Made by a program: the position numbers and the translations under genes | Part shown: in pieces, positions 21,156 through 32,779 of the stretch | Layout of the letters: every line of letters starts with the position of its first letter | How positions within the stretch are numbered: the stretch's first letter is position 1 | Source of the DNA: Paragorgia papillata | Taxonomy: Eukaryota > Cnidaria > Anthozoa > Scleralcyonacea > Coralliidae | Direction: 5' to 3' | Assembly: GCA_035771165.1 (NCBI GenBank) | Contig: JAWNZC010000261.1 | Coordinates: 205,001 to 269,000, forward strand | DNA length: 64,000 nt | Notes under the pieces: model-generated | What the model saw: only the letters and a program-made list of their open reading frames with translations | What the model was told of the DNA's origin: nothing | The model's database searches: none

Positions 21156-21284
21156 GACGAAGGGCCTTCGCTCGAAACGTTAGACTCCTACGTTCTCAGT
21201 AGTCTATCTAACTTTACTATATTTCGATTGTTGCTGCCTTCGCAGCATGCGCTACCTTTATTTCACTATATATATATATATATA
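21156..21284. repeat. Interspersed repeat ending in (TA)n
   Basis: CTGACGAAGGGCCTTCGCTC is followed by GAAACGTTAGACTCCTACGT. A nearly identical 26-base segment occurs at 3788-3813 after a related upstream sequence with the same palindromic style. The copy runs to a (TA)n tract at 21267-21284. Probably the conserved end of a retroelement or SINE family. Confidence 0.55.
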
Positions 21285-21591
21285 GGAAAAATCTAGGAAA
21301 ATCTTTGTCCAAGGTGGAAAAAATAGACAAAACTTTGTTGGAAAACCTTCTCAATCATGAAATAAGTCAGATATGCGCGCATTATAGCATATCTCTTACT
21401 TACAAATGAGAAGAAAGAGAGAGAAAAGTTAAAGATTAAGAAATATATGCATATTAGGTATATAATTAATACATAATGTCTGATTAAAATCTGGCAAAAC
21501 AAAATGCAATGTACCTTGCCAGACTCTAACCAAATAAAGTGATTTAAATACAAAATAGATATTAATATATATATATATATATGTAATATAT

Positions 21592-21729
21592 CATACACGA
21601 GGAGGAGTGTTTCATCAGGATATCCAAACACCGAGACTTTTGTTGAAAACCGAGGCGAAGCCGAGGTTTTTTAACAAATTTCGAGGTGTTTGGAATCCTG
21701 ATGAAATACTCTTCCGAGTGTATGATATG
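21592..21729. mobile_element. Foldback element (TCATCAGGAT family)
   Basis: Arms ATCATACACGAGGAGGAGTG, TTTCATCAGGATATCCAAAC and ACCGAG on the left are mirrored on the right through TTTGGAATCCTGATGAAA to CGAGTGTATGAT, with the centre CCGAGGCGAAGCCGAGG. It lies next to a (TA)n tract (21566-21582). A related foldback is at 57107-57216. Confidence 0.65.
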
Positions 21730-21891
21730 GATCGTTTTCACTCACGTGATCGGTGACCCCATGCGGGTGGTGAAACAATACGAAATATTTGAATAAGAAA
21801 GAGCTAATTCCCATACCGTACACCAATATGGCCGCCATTTCATTGTTTTGGTACACCAATATGGCCGCCGTGACGTCAGGTGAAAACGATC
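21730..21891. mobile_element. MITE with GATCGTTTTCAC ends
   Basis: Inverted ends GATCGTTTTCACTCACGT and ACGTCAGGTGAAAACGATC bracket 162 bp. Inside, CACCAATATGGCCGCC occurs twice. Directly adjoins the previous foldback. No ORF; superfamily undetermined. Confidence 0.6.
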
Positions 21892-22015
21892 TATAGCTTC
21901 TCAAACAGATCAGTATTTTAAGAGAAAATCGAGGCGAAAGTTGGCTTAATTTATGTAATTTCTTCCTCCGATATCCAAACCACCGTCTCGGTACTGATTT
22001 CCTTTGTTTTCGGCT

Positions 22016-22385
22016 CATGAATTATTAATGAGTTTGAGAAATATATTTCTAAAATTCATTAATAATTCATGAGGAAAACACAAAGAAAAATCATGAGCGA
22101 TACGGATCTATATATGTGATATAGACTCGCTCTAAGTTTCTCGCTGGTTTTTAACGGCTGAGATAAGCTTAATTTTCAAAATTACTACGCCAATGAACGT
22201 ATGAAGTGATTCTTTTTAGAAGCCATTTAAAAACCTTGCAGTACGGGCTTTATCGGCTCTAAAACACTCGGCTATCGCCTCGTGTTTTATATCCGATGCA
22301 GTACGGGCTTTATCGGCTCTAAAACACTCGGCTATCGCCTCGTGTTTTATATCCGATAAAGCCCTCCTGCGCGGTTTATAAATAT

Positions 22386-22459
<74 letters not shown>

Positions 22460-22725
22460 GTGTGTACTATTTACAGAATGAGTGGCCGTTCTGTATTGGG
22501 GGTATACAGAACGGACACCCATTCTGTATATTACTTCTAAAACGATCTATTTGGGAAGTTCATTGGCGTAGTAATTTTTCTTAAAAAAAATCGTTCTCTA
22601 AGTCGAGAAAATCAAAGCTAACGTTTATGTAAATCAAGAGAAATCTATATCACATATATAGACCCTCATTAAACATGGATTTTCTTTGTGTTTTCCTCAT
22701 GAATTATTAATGAGTTTTAGAAATA
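22016..22725. mobile_element. Inverted-repeat element with (TA)n and hairpin centre
   Basis: Arms of about 200 bp: left from ATGAATTATTAATGAG through GAGGAAAACACAAAGAAAA, TATATGTGATATAGA and AAATTACTACGCCAATGAAC; right the inverse order down to CATGAATTATTAATGAG near 22725. The loop holds a 60-bp unit repeated twice in tandem (22238-22297, 22298-22357; GCAGTACGGGCTTTATCGGC), a 65-bp (TA)n (22387-22451) and a hairpin of ACAGAATG repeats. The left outer tip is itself palindromic (22016-22071). Probably a composite foldback transposon. Confidence 0.6.
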
Positions 22726-23209
22726 TATAATTACACCGTCTGTTAGTATTCTAGAATGCTAACGTTCGTGAATATATTAGTCGGATTTCCTAATGTTTTT
22801 CTAGTATTTATTATTTTATTATTTTTCTAGTGCTTATTTATTTTATTTTTAACTTGTCTTGCAAGCAGTGCACGTAGCTATTGTCGAATCACTCCTATAA
22901 TGTAAAATGCAGAAACATAACGATGTTAAGTAGCAAAGCTTTCCCTGAGCATCTGATGCCCATATTTGTTTACGATTGTACATTTAATCCTCTTTGGAAA
23001 ACACGCAAAAGCTCTACTTCTTGTAGACCGTTGACACATGTGCAGACATATTTCGCTGCTGTTAGGCTCTGGAAAACTCCGATGAGATTAGCAATTTTAT
23101 TGGTTAGTCACATCAATCTCGTACCCAGGGCGTTGGGCAATAATTAAAGCTAGCGAACACTTTAAAACACTGATTTATCGAATAGTGTTCATGTTGTTAA
23201 CTTGTTTAA

Positions 23210-23746
23210 AGGGTATTGGCAATATAAACTATCCCATTAGTTTATCTTATTTGAAAGAACTCGTCAAATGGTATAAGAAGCCCTTTTACAATTTTTCCGT
23301 ATCAGTTTTGGTTTGGGAAATATTTCGACCAAACTCAGCGTGCTGTCCGCCATCTTGGAATTATTTTCGATATGCAAAATTATGCATGTGACGACATAAG
23401 TAGGGTAAAGTGAAATTTTTATCTTGCCAACCCTATGACATTATGAGCTAGAAAATCGATTTTTTGTTGCGCTATTTCCATTTTAAATTGACCCACAACA
23501 TTTAAAAAGCCCTCCGTGGAAATTTGGGCACCCACGGAGTAGTTTCATCAGGTTTACCCTGCTGGACGTCACCAATTTCCTAGTTAATTAGACCCAATAT
23601 TACAACAAGATGGCGGATAGCACGCTGTCTTTGGTCGAAATATTTCAAAACACAAGAAAGATACAGAAAAATTACAAAAGGTCTTCTTATACCATTTGGC
23701 GAGTTCTTTCAAATGAGACAAACTTAATTTTTATTGCCAATACCCT
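23210..23746. mobile_element. Kolobok-like MITE, TTAA target site
   Basis: Ends AGGGTATTGGCAATA and TATTGCCAATACCCT (one mismatch) extend as inverted repeats of about 150 bp (TTTGAAAGAACTCG, AAATGGTATAAGAAG, AAATATTTCGACCAAA, CCGCCATCTTG). TTAA flanks both sides (23206-23209, 23747-23750). An AGG terminus with TTAA duplication fits Kolobok. The 537-bp element has no transposase and lies in the last intron of the SEFIR gene, 297 bp before the exon. Confidence 0.8.
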
Positions 23747-24043
23747 TTAATTGATTGTTTAGATGTTCTGTAAGACATAATTATACGCGACAGATCCGAA
23801 ATACAGTTGAATATCCAAATAATTCTAACATCAAAATCCCAAAAGTTTCGAGTGAATCTATTTGATATTTTGCATTAAAAATACAATTATTCATGTAATA
23901 AAATCGATTACATACACAAATTGATGTACAATATCAGTACTGTGACAATGTTAGACCTGTACACGGGCGCTCCGAAACCACATCTGCGGGAAACAGAGTC
24001 CATAGACAATGGAGGCATTTATGTTCTATTTAACTTTTTATAG

Positions 24044-24558
24044 ATTTCTATTACGTTTCCTACTGCCGGGAAAGTGAGAAGTTCACTAAAAAGGTAGAAG
24101 ATTTTGTTTCCTGGTTGAGAGAAAATGGATTTGATGCCCAAATGGTGGACAACATGCTAAGTGAAAGCAATGATTTGCTGCTCCGAGAAATTGGACCATT
24201 CCGATTTGGTGAGCTGAAAATTGGTGAAGCGAAAAATGTTCTGATGGTCATCTCGCCTTCATATCTCAGTCTTTGTCGACTCGACGAAAAAGAAGCGAGA
24301 AAGGAAACGCTATCGATGGAAGAGAAGATTGTTTACGCCGAGATTGTTCAAATTCGTCGCGACCTTTGCGAAAATATTTTCAGGAGTAACCGCTTTATTC
24401 CAATCTTATTCGGCGTGAAAGAAACCGAGCTGCCCTATTGGATCAAAGAGTTGATTATTTACGCATGGCCCGAGGCCAAGACTAATAATAAACTACTGTA
24501 CAGGCTAAACAACGTACCAGAATACTCTCCAATGAAACAAAATGACGAAACTGCTTGA
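24044..24558 (+). CDS. SEFIR-domain terminal exon (IL-17 receptor/Act1 superfamily)
   Basis: An acceptor TTTAACTTTTTATAG is followed by an open frame (phase 1) to TGA at 24556-24558, about 171 residues. It starts FYYVSYCRESEKF (strand A of SEFIR), then VEDFVSWLRENGFDAQ (helix A and strand B), NVLMVISPSYLSLC (strand C), a helix with EEKIVYAEIVQIRRDLCE, then NRFIPILFG and LPYWIKELIIYAWPEAK. These match the order and core motifs of SEFIR domains, closest to Act1-type ones ('FRFIPVLF...VP.WL....VYSWP'). SEFIR domains mediate homotypic signalling between IL-17 receptors and the adaptor Act1 at the cell membrane. Because a phase-1 transmembrane exon lies upstream, a receptor is more likely than a soluble adaptor. 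The TIR element that starts about 5 bp after the stop may supply the 3' UTR, with AATAAA at 24680. Confidence 0.85.
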
Positions 24559-24562
24559 GGTA

Positions 24563-25429
24563 CCGTAAATGCTCGAATTAGCGCCCAGCTTCGAGTGGCG
24601 TGAACAACACTTCTGAACCATTGCAGTTTTTCTGAGTAAAGATGATGGGAAATCTGGTGTTTAAACGACCCGAAGAAGTAATAAAGAATCTTTCTCAGCC
24701 TTCAGCTTTGGAAGATAACAGCACGAAAACCTTTTCTTATACATGCCTTTACAGAAATGGCCATGTGATTCCAAATACCCTTCAATACCTGAAGTTCGTC
24801 TTCAGACTTTGTCGACTTGCTTTAGAAAGGAAGGATGTTGGAATAACAAGCTCATTTTCAAGTGCTCTTAGTTTCTGTTACCGCGTGACCAGCACTTGAT
24901 TTTCTTTGAAATACGAATTAGCGCCTATACTAAAGGGGTGTTTATATGGAGACGAGCTAGCCCGAGTACCGGGATCTCGCTTACGCTGTTATTTCTTGTT
25001 AATTTTCATCTTGTGTTTAGTATGAGGGCCGAGCCAGCACGCCTACACGATATCTTGCTTTGTATGACCGGGATCTCGGTTACCCGGGCTGGTTTTTCCC
25101 CAAGTAAACACAACTGACTGGACTGGCTCGCCTACCCGGACTGGCACTTAAAGCTCCGTACACACGACAAAATTTCTTTTTATCAGCTTTTTTCCACTTT
25201 TTAACATTCCACAATTTCTGTTTGTACATGTACAGTTCATATTAAAAACAATGAGATTTCGTGTCTTGAACTGATAAAGTACGCAATTAGCATAACAAGT
25301 AAACCAGCCCGGCTAGGGGAGCTACCCTTCTCATGTAAACACAAATAAAAATCATCTCGGCAAAGCGGGCTAGTTTGGGTTCCCCGGCTGGCTCTCCTCC
25401 GCCCAGAGTGCTAATTCGAGCATTTACAG
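24563..25429. mobile_element. TIR element abutting the SEFIR stop codon
   Basis: CGTAAATGCTCGAATTAGC (24564) is mirrored by GCTAATTCGAGCATTTAC (25410-25427). Inside are an 85-codon featureless open frame (24642-24899) and a second repeat (24920-25400) with CCCGGGCTGG / CCAGCCCGGCTAGG phrases in opposite orientation. Size about 0.87 kb, target duplication not clear. AATAAA at 24680-24685 could serve the upstream gene. Confidence 0.6.
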
Positions 25430-26359
25430 TGTGTATCTAGCTAGTAGCTGCTTTTCTGCGAAGGAACGCTGGAAACTTTAGGATTTTGTTGTTCTGCGAA
25501 ACAAGCGTCGAATTCACGAAGCTATGCTCCCAAATCACTATTATCGAATTTTCTTGGCAAGATAGTGCTAGACATTTCGCCGTTGCAACCAGATTTGTAA
25601 CGTACAGAGTAATTCAAAATTACACAGGTCCAGACCGTCTGGTAAAAACTCTGTTTATTTCACATTTGGTTTATATTCTACATGTAATTTCCCTTGGTTG
25701 GGCCATCCGTGTATCTAGATATAGTATTAAAGGACTTCCCTTTACACGCGAAACAATTATCTACAGTGCGTCATTTACTTATGTATGGAAGTTATGTTTT
25801 TGCCTATAGTCACTAATGTATAGAAAACATTCTACTGACCTACTTAACTATTTACACGTGCATGGAACTAATCTGTACTTATATCTAGTTTAATATATCG
25901 TCAGCAATTAACATTCGTTAATTACACACTAAAGTAGTAAACACCAAGCGATATACCGCGTGTAAATTAGTTAGTTATATCTATTTGTTTTTACTTGAAG
26001 TTCATCATTAAAAATAGAATTCGGAATAAATTTGTCCTGCATCATATATACCCAAATACGATATTATTGATACGAATTCTGTGTAAAGTGTATAATTGAA
26101 TGTCAAGATATTTTTTCATCTGAGCTTTTATTTTTTGTTGTATTGAGGTTTGTATATCCAAAATTGTAATGAGATGACGTCAAAGAAGGCATAATTTGCA
26201 TACACAATGTTTTGTTGCAGGGGAAGTATTGGGTTCTTGCAGGTGACGTCAAAGTCGTCATGTTGGGTGGCAACTTCAAAGTACCGACGTTTAGTGACCA
26301 AATAATGAATGGTAATCCTTTGGTTTATATGGATTTGCTATCCAGCTTTGGAATACTCG
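25430..26359. other. No gene recognised
   Basis: AT-rich intergenic-type sequence. Open frames at 25486-25809 and 26212-26448 have no domain and no convincing splice context. Confidence 0.5.
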
Positions 26360-26660
26360 CAAGAGCTCAATTTCCCAATTCGTATAAACCCTTCCGGTAT
26401 GGATTTTCAAGACAACTCCCCTTGACGAGTAAAATCGTTTGGCATTAGACCGAGTAAAAAGATAAACTTATCCAAAAAGAATGTGCACGAAAGGGTTAAT
26501 CCTCACATTGTGTTTAACCCTATGCTGCATGCATGCATGAGTTTCCGACACGTTTCGCGCCCATGACAAGTAAAATCCTCTGGCGTTAAACAGAGTAAAA
26601 TGATAAAGTTGTCCCACAACAACAATGCGCACGAGATAGTTAAAGGCCTACTTGAATAGC
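26360..26660. repeat. Diverged direct repeat (two units)
   Basis: GACGAGTAAAATCGTTTGGC ... GTGCACGAAAGGGTT (about 26423-26497) recurs as GACAAGTAAAATCCTCTGGC ... GCGCACGAGATAGTT (26567-26641). A third piece, CAAGTAAAATCGTCTGGCGG, is at about 46710. An interspersed repeat family, non-coding. Confidence 0.55.
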
Positions 26661-27395
26661 ATATTCTATATTTAAATTTTTTTTATTAAAACTTTCAACT
26701 GAGCAGCTTATTATAAGAAAAGGAAGAAAGAAACACAAATGCCTATTTTGCAGTCATCCTCATTACCATTTTGGAAATATCAATCTCAATATGACAACAA
26801 ATAACGATTCCAATTAAGAAATATTTTGAGATTCAACTATTCACATTACATAGAATCAATATCAGTGATATTGTATTTGGGAATTAGGCAGTTTAACAGG
26901 TCTTCGAAGTTACGTAAAGGGGCACTACAGTCCGTTTTGCCCATGTCCACAGGATTGTTTCCGTTTTCATTAGGGTTCATATAATTTACATAATATTTTG
27001 ATAAAATTAATAACATTTTGATACAAAAGTCTTATAAAAGTCTTTAGTGGCATAGTATTGTTTCCTGCTACCAGTGCTTGATGAAGGGGTTTTATGATTG
27101 CAAGATCAACATCAACTATTGGCCGCCAAGAATGAGAACGAGCCTATTGGTTTTTCGGTGAAGTCCCCAACAACAAAACCAAAGAACATGCGCGAAACGA
27201 ACTGTAGGTCCCCCATATGCGTGGGCTCACAATTTTGCTGTGTTTCATAAAGTGGATTTTTTTTTGTCTAAGAAAGACAACATTTATTATCGTTATTGTT
27301 ACATCGTTACGCTTACATATTTTAAAAACACTTATTTACTGGTACCAGGGAATAATAATTTTCTGGCCATAAACGTATAAAGTCATATATTAATT
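26660..27395. other. No gene recognised
   Basis: Intergenic-type AT-rich sequence. No supported ORF or repeat except short poly-T runs. Confidence 0.5.
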
Positions 27396-27660
27396 TATAT
27401 TGTGGGGTCCGGGGGCATGCCGCCACGGAAATGTTTTGATTTTCTCAGTCTCTGAAACGCTATTTCTTGCATTGTGAGATCAGTTTTACAACAAAAATTT
27501 CACGCGCCATGCGCCTGTGCTAACTGGCAGGAGAAAACTCGTGCTTTGACGTCGAATTTTTATGGGGGCTCAGCCCCCTGCTTCCGACGAATAAGGGGGA
27601 CGCCAGCCCACCGCGCCCACCTGCTTCCTACGACCATGATACAGGCGGTTTAGTTGTCTC
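27395..27660. mobile_element. hAT-related fragment (relative of the 10.6-kb element)
   Basis: GGGGTCCGGGGGCATGCCGC, then GGAAATGTTTTGATTTTCTC and GTCTCTGAAACGCTATTTC follow the same order as subterminal sequence in the element at 10647-11722 (GGGGGTATCCACCCCCAG, AAATTTTGAAATC, GGCTCTGAAATGCAATTTC). Termini and target duplications were not found, so this is probably a fragment or a distant family member. Confidence 0.5.
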
Positions 27661-28224
27661 GTATTAACTCGTTTGACCACGGTTAATAGAAGGCAGACTG
27701 GTTAGGTTAGCTGTACCACGTGACAAAACAAACTATTATTCACTCATATTTCGTGTCACGTGATGCGCTAGCTGCATTGATTCAAAAACACAGTATTACA
27801 GTCTGGAAAATCCGCGTTGAAAGTATTCCGTTCTGCGACTTCTGTTAGTTTGTTTGGTTGTAATATTGCTTTCAAATATCATGCAGTCTGGAAATATCCC
27901 TGGTGTAAATTGGTAGTTTTTTTTTTGTTCTCCAAGCAGTAGAAAGCAGTGGATTTTTACTCCGGCTACTTTGGTCGGCCGAGTATAGGTTCCGTCTCGG
28001 CTTTTTATTGTTGTTTTTTGGGGTGTTACGATTTTGCATTTTTGCACTTGTTACTTCCGCTACTATTCGTGCTTCCGGTGAGTTCTTAGCCGTGTGATGG
28101 AGTGAGGACGTGAGGCATGTTGTAAGCTCTTTGCTGTTATTGCTTTTGGAGTTAGAAACAAAAAATTTGAACAGCTTTGCCTTTCGATCAAGGTTTTCTT
28201 GCACATTGTTGGTATACTTCGAAA

Positions 28225-28382
28225 CTGACTGACTGACTGACTGACTGACTGACTGACTGACTGACTGACTGACTGACTGACTGACTGACTGACTGACTGA
28301 CTGACTGACTGACTGACTGACTGACTGACTGACTGACTGACTGACTGACTGACTGACTGACTGACTGACTGACTGACTGACT
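28225..28382. repeat. (GACT)n microsatellite, about 40 units
   Basis: About 158 bp of uninterrupted GACT tetranucleotide. The serine/glutamine/valine frame on the minus strand is an artefact. Confidence 0.95.
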
Positions 28383-29410
28383 TTGTAGTTTATTTAATTC
28401 TGATGAGGCTGACAACTCGATCGGATCTTCCTCGGCCCACTCCCACCTTTGCTTTTGTGGAGAACTTATTTATATCGAAGAAACAGAAAAATATTTAAAC
28501 ATGTTTCGAAACGCATGTTTCCATATGTAATACTGAGTAATACGACACCTACATGAAATCTAGACATGCAAACAGTTCAACATATGTGATATATCTTTTG
28601 CTATATTCGGTGCTTATTACTTACGTTTTGTGTAGTTATAGGACTAAGCAGTAAGCCGTTATTCAGTAAACAGTAAATAGACGGCCGGCCAAGGATCCAA
28701 AATATTACTGTTGATGGCATTCTTTGTTACAAGCAGGCAACCTCGCTAGATCGCATCGAATAGTGTTTACTTTGAAGGTTTGGGGGGTTGCCATCCGTAA
28801 TTTCAATATAAAAATTTGGAGTTTTTTGAAAGCACACTACGGCTTTGATGTTCCGCGTTGACGACCGATGGGATTTTGGTGGAGTAATGAAATGAGTCCT
28901 AATATTTTACTATGATTGTCTAATGTTTTCTGTCATCCAATCAGCGCGCGTAAAGTTTTGGATGTCATAATTCGCATCAGCCACAATGACAAACAAACAA
29001 GAAACACGGCGTGGATACACCGAAATTTGAACACAACACCTCGAAGAAAGGCGACAAGTAGGTAAATTTGTAAAATTTTATAATTTTTTTGGATCTGGTA
29101 GCTACGGTAAAGTCCTTTATATTAAGGGCTACAGTTGGTTTTGGTAATTTGCAAATACTACCATGAACCATAATATATTTCCTTTTAAAGCAAAGCAGTC
29201 GCCCCGTGTTGCTCTGGACTGAACTTGAACATCAGAGTCAGAGCTAGCAAATCAAACTGGGTTGTTGTTCGTTATGACTTATCACTTAAACATAAATATT
29301 AACCTTGGATCTGGTAAATGTGTGTACTGTCTTTAAGTTTTATATTTTATTCTGATTTCGTTTAACAATATTTGTTTACCGTATTTGTGTTCGCTAAAGC
29401 TTATGGTAAG
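28383..29410. other. No gene recognised
   Basis: Intergenic-type sequence without supported ORFs or repeats. Confidence 0.5.
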
Positions 29411-29414
29411 CTTA

Positions 29415-30800
29415 TAGTTATTTTGTAAAGTGCTGTCCTAGTATCGTTGAGAGGTTGGCCTTCTTGAGAAATAGTTTGATGCTTGTGAATTCTTGATGAT
29501 TTCCTAATCCAAGCAGAGAAGTAGTTATTCTAATTGTGTGACCAGCTGCATGAAACAGATCAACAAGTTTCTCTGATCTTGTTGCTTGGTTTAATGTGAG
29601 CCCAAGGCCAATATGTTTTGGGGTTAACTTACAACCTCCTTTTGAAACTGAATACACAATGTCCTGGACAATGTTGCAGGTTTGTTTGTGCATCCTACCT
29701 GATGAATTCTCTAGTGCATCTGTACCCCCCTGCAAAACTTGAATGAAAAGGTACAAGCTATCTGGTATAACTCTGGTGACATGCCCTTGGTCAATGCCAG
29801 CCCATCCAGCATTACGACCTGGCATTTTTTCCAAATCATTTTGGATGTGTAGGGCAGTATGGATCAAATCTAGTAACATGTTATTTGCAGAGGAACAACT
29901 TCATCAGAGTTGTCATCAGCAACCAACTCATCGTCTACTGTAACCTGTTCAGTAGTCAAATGTTCAGCAATAACAAAATTAGACTTATCACTGGGGTATA
30001 TGAGGAGGTGTGATTTTGGATCAAGCGGTCGAACAAAACCAGCCTTTTCACCTAGTAGTTGTTTAACGTCGTTGTAAAAAGAACTTCGTATACCTTTGTG
30101 GAAGTTCAACATTTTCTTTTTGACACATTTTGGTGTAGTAAAGCCAGACCCTTCCCATATCATACACATGGCGTAAGTGCCTAACCCTGTATTAAATTAC
30201 GTCTACACATAGTAATTAACCCTGTAATTATGTATGCACATAGCCGAGCTAAGCAGCCATCTCTATTCCCTTGTCCATCTATTGTTTTAACCTTACTTAC
30301 CTTTTTTGAAACTGCACCCAGCCCTTCAAATGATACTTACCCTCTGCTGCTACTTGGTAGAATCTAATTCTGACAGATCTATTATTTTTTGGGAGAGCTG
30401 CATTGTTGCAACATTTCTGATGTTCTTGCTATCACCTTCTTGGCAAAACATACACACCTTCTAGTCAATAGCTTTTTACATGTTACTACGTGTAGAAGGT
30501 TGCTTAATACACAGACCTGTTGTACAATTCAAATCTGCTTCGTCTAAAACTACCTCATGTTTTTTTCGTAGCCTAGTTAGCTTTCCCTGGTGCGTAAAGT
30601 TACTATAACATGCATGATGCCATTTTACATCCGAACAATTTTGGTTATTGCCAATGATGTGAAGTACCCTATCAATTATGCTACTTGATGTAACGTTGTT
30701 TAATTCCCTTCTTTCTATTGCAGATTGTACAACTCTACTTAATCTTCCATCTGCAGAGGAACAACGCAGGTCACTGGGTTTTTCAACACCCACTTCAACA
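29415..30800 (-). pseudogene. Broken gene of an unrecognised repetitive protein family
   Basis: Minus-strand coding pieces lie in a consistent order. 30793-30341 includes 'DVKWHHACYSNFTHQGKLTR', two in-frame stops, then 'KVCMFCQEGDSKNIRNV', ending at a good donor (AGAGG then GTAAGTATC). A second exon begins after an acceptor AATTTAATACAG near 30188 and reads to 29871 ('KSHLLIYPSDKSNFVIAEH'). After a frameshift, 29879-29418 follows with 'MLLDLIHTALHIQNDLEKMPGR'-type sequence, 'WAGIDQGHVTRVIPDSLYLF' and 'DIVYSVSKGG..LTPKHIGL'. The N-terminal Cys/His pattern (C-x4-H near a CxxC) may bind zinc. I recognise this only as the kind of multicopy, function-unknown protein seen in cnidarian genomes. It may be transposon-linked. 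Stops and frameshift mark it as inactive. Confidence 0.6.
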
Positions 30801-32750
30801 ATAAAATTACGATATTGTAATAATATATTATAACAATAAACGCTTGAATATATCTACAATCTTATACAAACTTTCAGTTGTTGTCCTTTTGCCTTCTGCA
30901 ATAAAATAATAGCCTGATTTCGCTCAATATACTCAATATAATAAAACTTGAGATCGAATATAATTTGCATGAAATGCGCCTGTATCTATGTGCCGGGGGG
31001 GGCTTGTTTTGATTCGCGTGTTCTCATTGGCTATGTAATTATAATCTGGCCAATCACAAGAAAGTACCCGAACGAAATTGTTGCTAGGGAAACCGAACTT
31101 GGAATTTTCAATCCAGTTCGTAGCGCGTGAAATAGCTGTAGAAAACCTCAAAATGTTCACATAAAAACCCGAAACTCGGATGGCAACAGGTCCGTCTAAT
31201 ATACGTTCTTTAATATACTGTGGAGTTTGTTTGTTTTATCTCTTCAGGTCAAGCTTGCATGCTTAGGTATTATTAAATGTACTGTCGATGTAAACACAAC
31301 ATGCATATTTTCGTGTCCTGTGCAACTCGGGTCATTCTGTCTTCATGAACAAACCTTCGTTGTGTTTCTCTCCTATTCTGGAGAATTGTTGAAACCGTTT
31401 TCAGATTTGGATTTTAGAGATCTTAGGTGATCATTGCGATTGACACAACAACCACGGTTCGGCGGTTCCAAAATCACTTGCAAGTTGCAAAGGCCAACGA
31501 AGCTGCGTGTTGGGATTTCGCGCTCGATTTTGCAAGTTCTTACTTTTAAACCAGCTTCGCTTTTGGCCAAAATGTATGTTGGTAGGTTCTCCAAGCCAAA
31601 TTGCTTAGTTGATCAGTGATGTCCATGGCACAACCACAGCATAGGAACATGATGTCGGTGAATTTTCGAAGATTCGAGTCTAGGCTCCATATATGGGAAG
31701 TATTACGCAATTTTGTGTGGCGAAAAAAAAATAATAACAAACGGAGCCGAAACATAGACTCAGCCTACCACAGTAGCCCGAGTAATAAGCTGTTGATATG
31801 CTCTATGATATCATTGAACATTTGAGCTACCGGAACCTGATGGAACTCGAATAGTGCTACTATTTAATACAATATATTTGCATAAATATTTTAAGGCACA
31901 TTGCTGTTTAAAAACGAGACGTAACTATGTTTATACTTGAGTGTGGAAATGCTGTAAAGATGTTCTTTCGCCTCTTTAAGTTATTACACGTACTCAGCAA
32001 AGCATTCTGAGTTTCCCAAAGTATGAATCAAGACTATACAAAATAATCTTATATGGTGAAAACTAGTGAGATTACGAGAGCTCTAAGCAAATTTGAAGTA
32101 TATACAGTAAAAATTAATTGCATTCCTAATATTAATTATCATTTTAAGCTTTCAAATTGTTCGCATTAAACTTTATTTACTGAGTTTATCAAATAAAGTT
32201 GGCATTCTTTATTATATGCGTCATTATGCAGACAATGAATCAGAGTCGATGAATCAAACCCAACTGGCCATCTGTTGGATACAGTCGTGGATCAGTTCAA
32301 AATCAGTTCTATTTAATTGCTGGTTAGGTTATTGAAGACAGGATTTGAATTATGAAAAACTCTAACCCAGTAATAAAACACCCTTGTAGTTTTTGCAGTT
32401 GGACTATTGTCACTGAGGACGATTGCAAAGCAGAAAATTATAGACTATAGTGGTGGGAGTACGTTAAATAATATCAACGAAAATAGAGAAGAAAGCGCCG
32501 CCAGGGAACTGGGGAAAACTGGCTGTAGCACTGTAAAGTAGGATACGTGAGACTTTGTATTCAATTTATCACTTCAATAAACGTTTTTAAAAAATCATGG
32601 ATGTGTTTGCGTGATATTTCTATTAATATTATAGTTATATTAATATTTTTTGTGATTTTATAAGAGAATTAATAAACGAGACAACCAGGGAGTGCACAAA
32701 AAAAGAGAATTTATCGGATAGATATCATATTGTAACATGTTGTTTTAACA
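30800..32750. other. No gene recognised
   Basis: Mixed AT-rich sequence. Several 60-75-codon frames on both strands at 30930-31830 overlap each other and show no domain or splice pattern. Confidence 0.45.
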
Positions 32751-32779
32751 ACAAATGTTAATTTATCCGATGCTGGAAC

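Noticed and set aside
28188..28415. Serine/glutamine/valine repeat protein
   Set aside because: Product of the (GACT)n microsatellite; a four-base repeat keeps all frames open.
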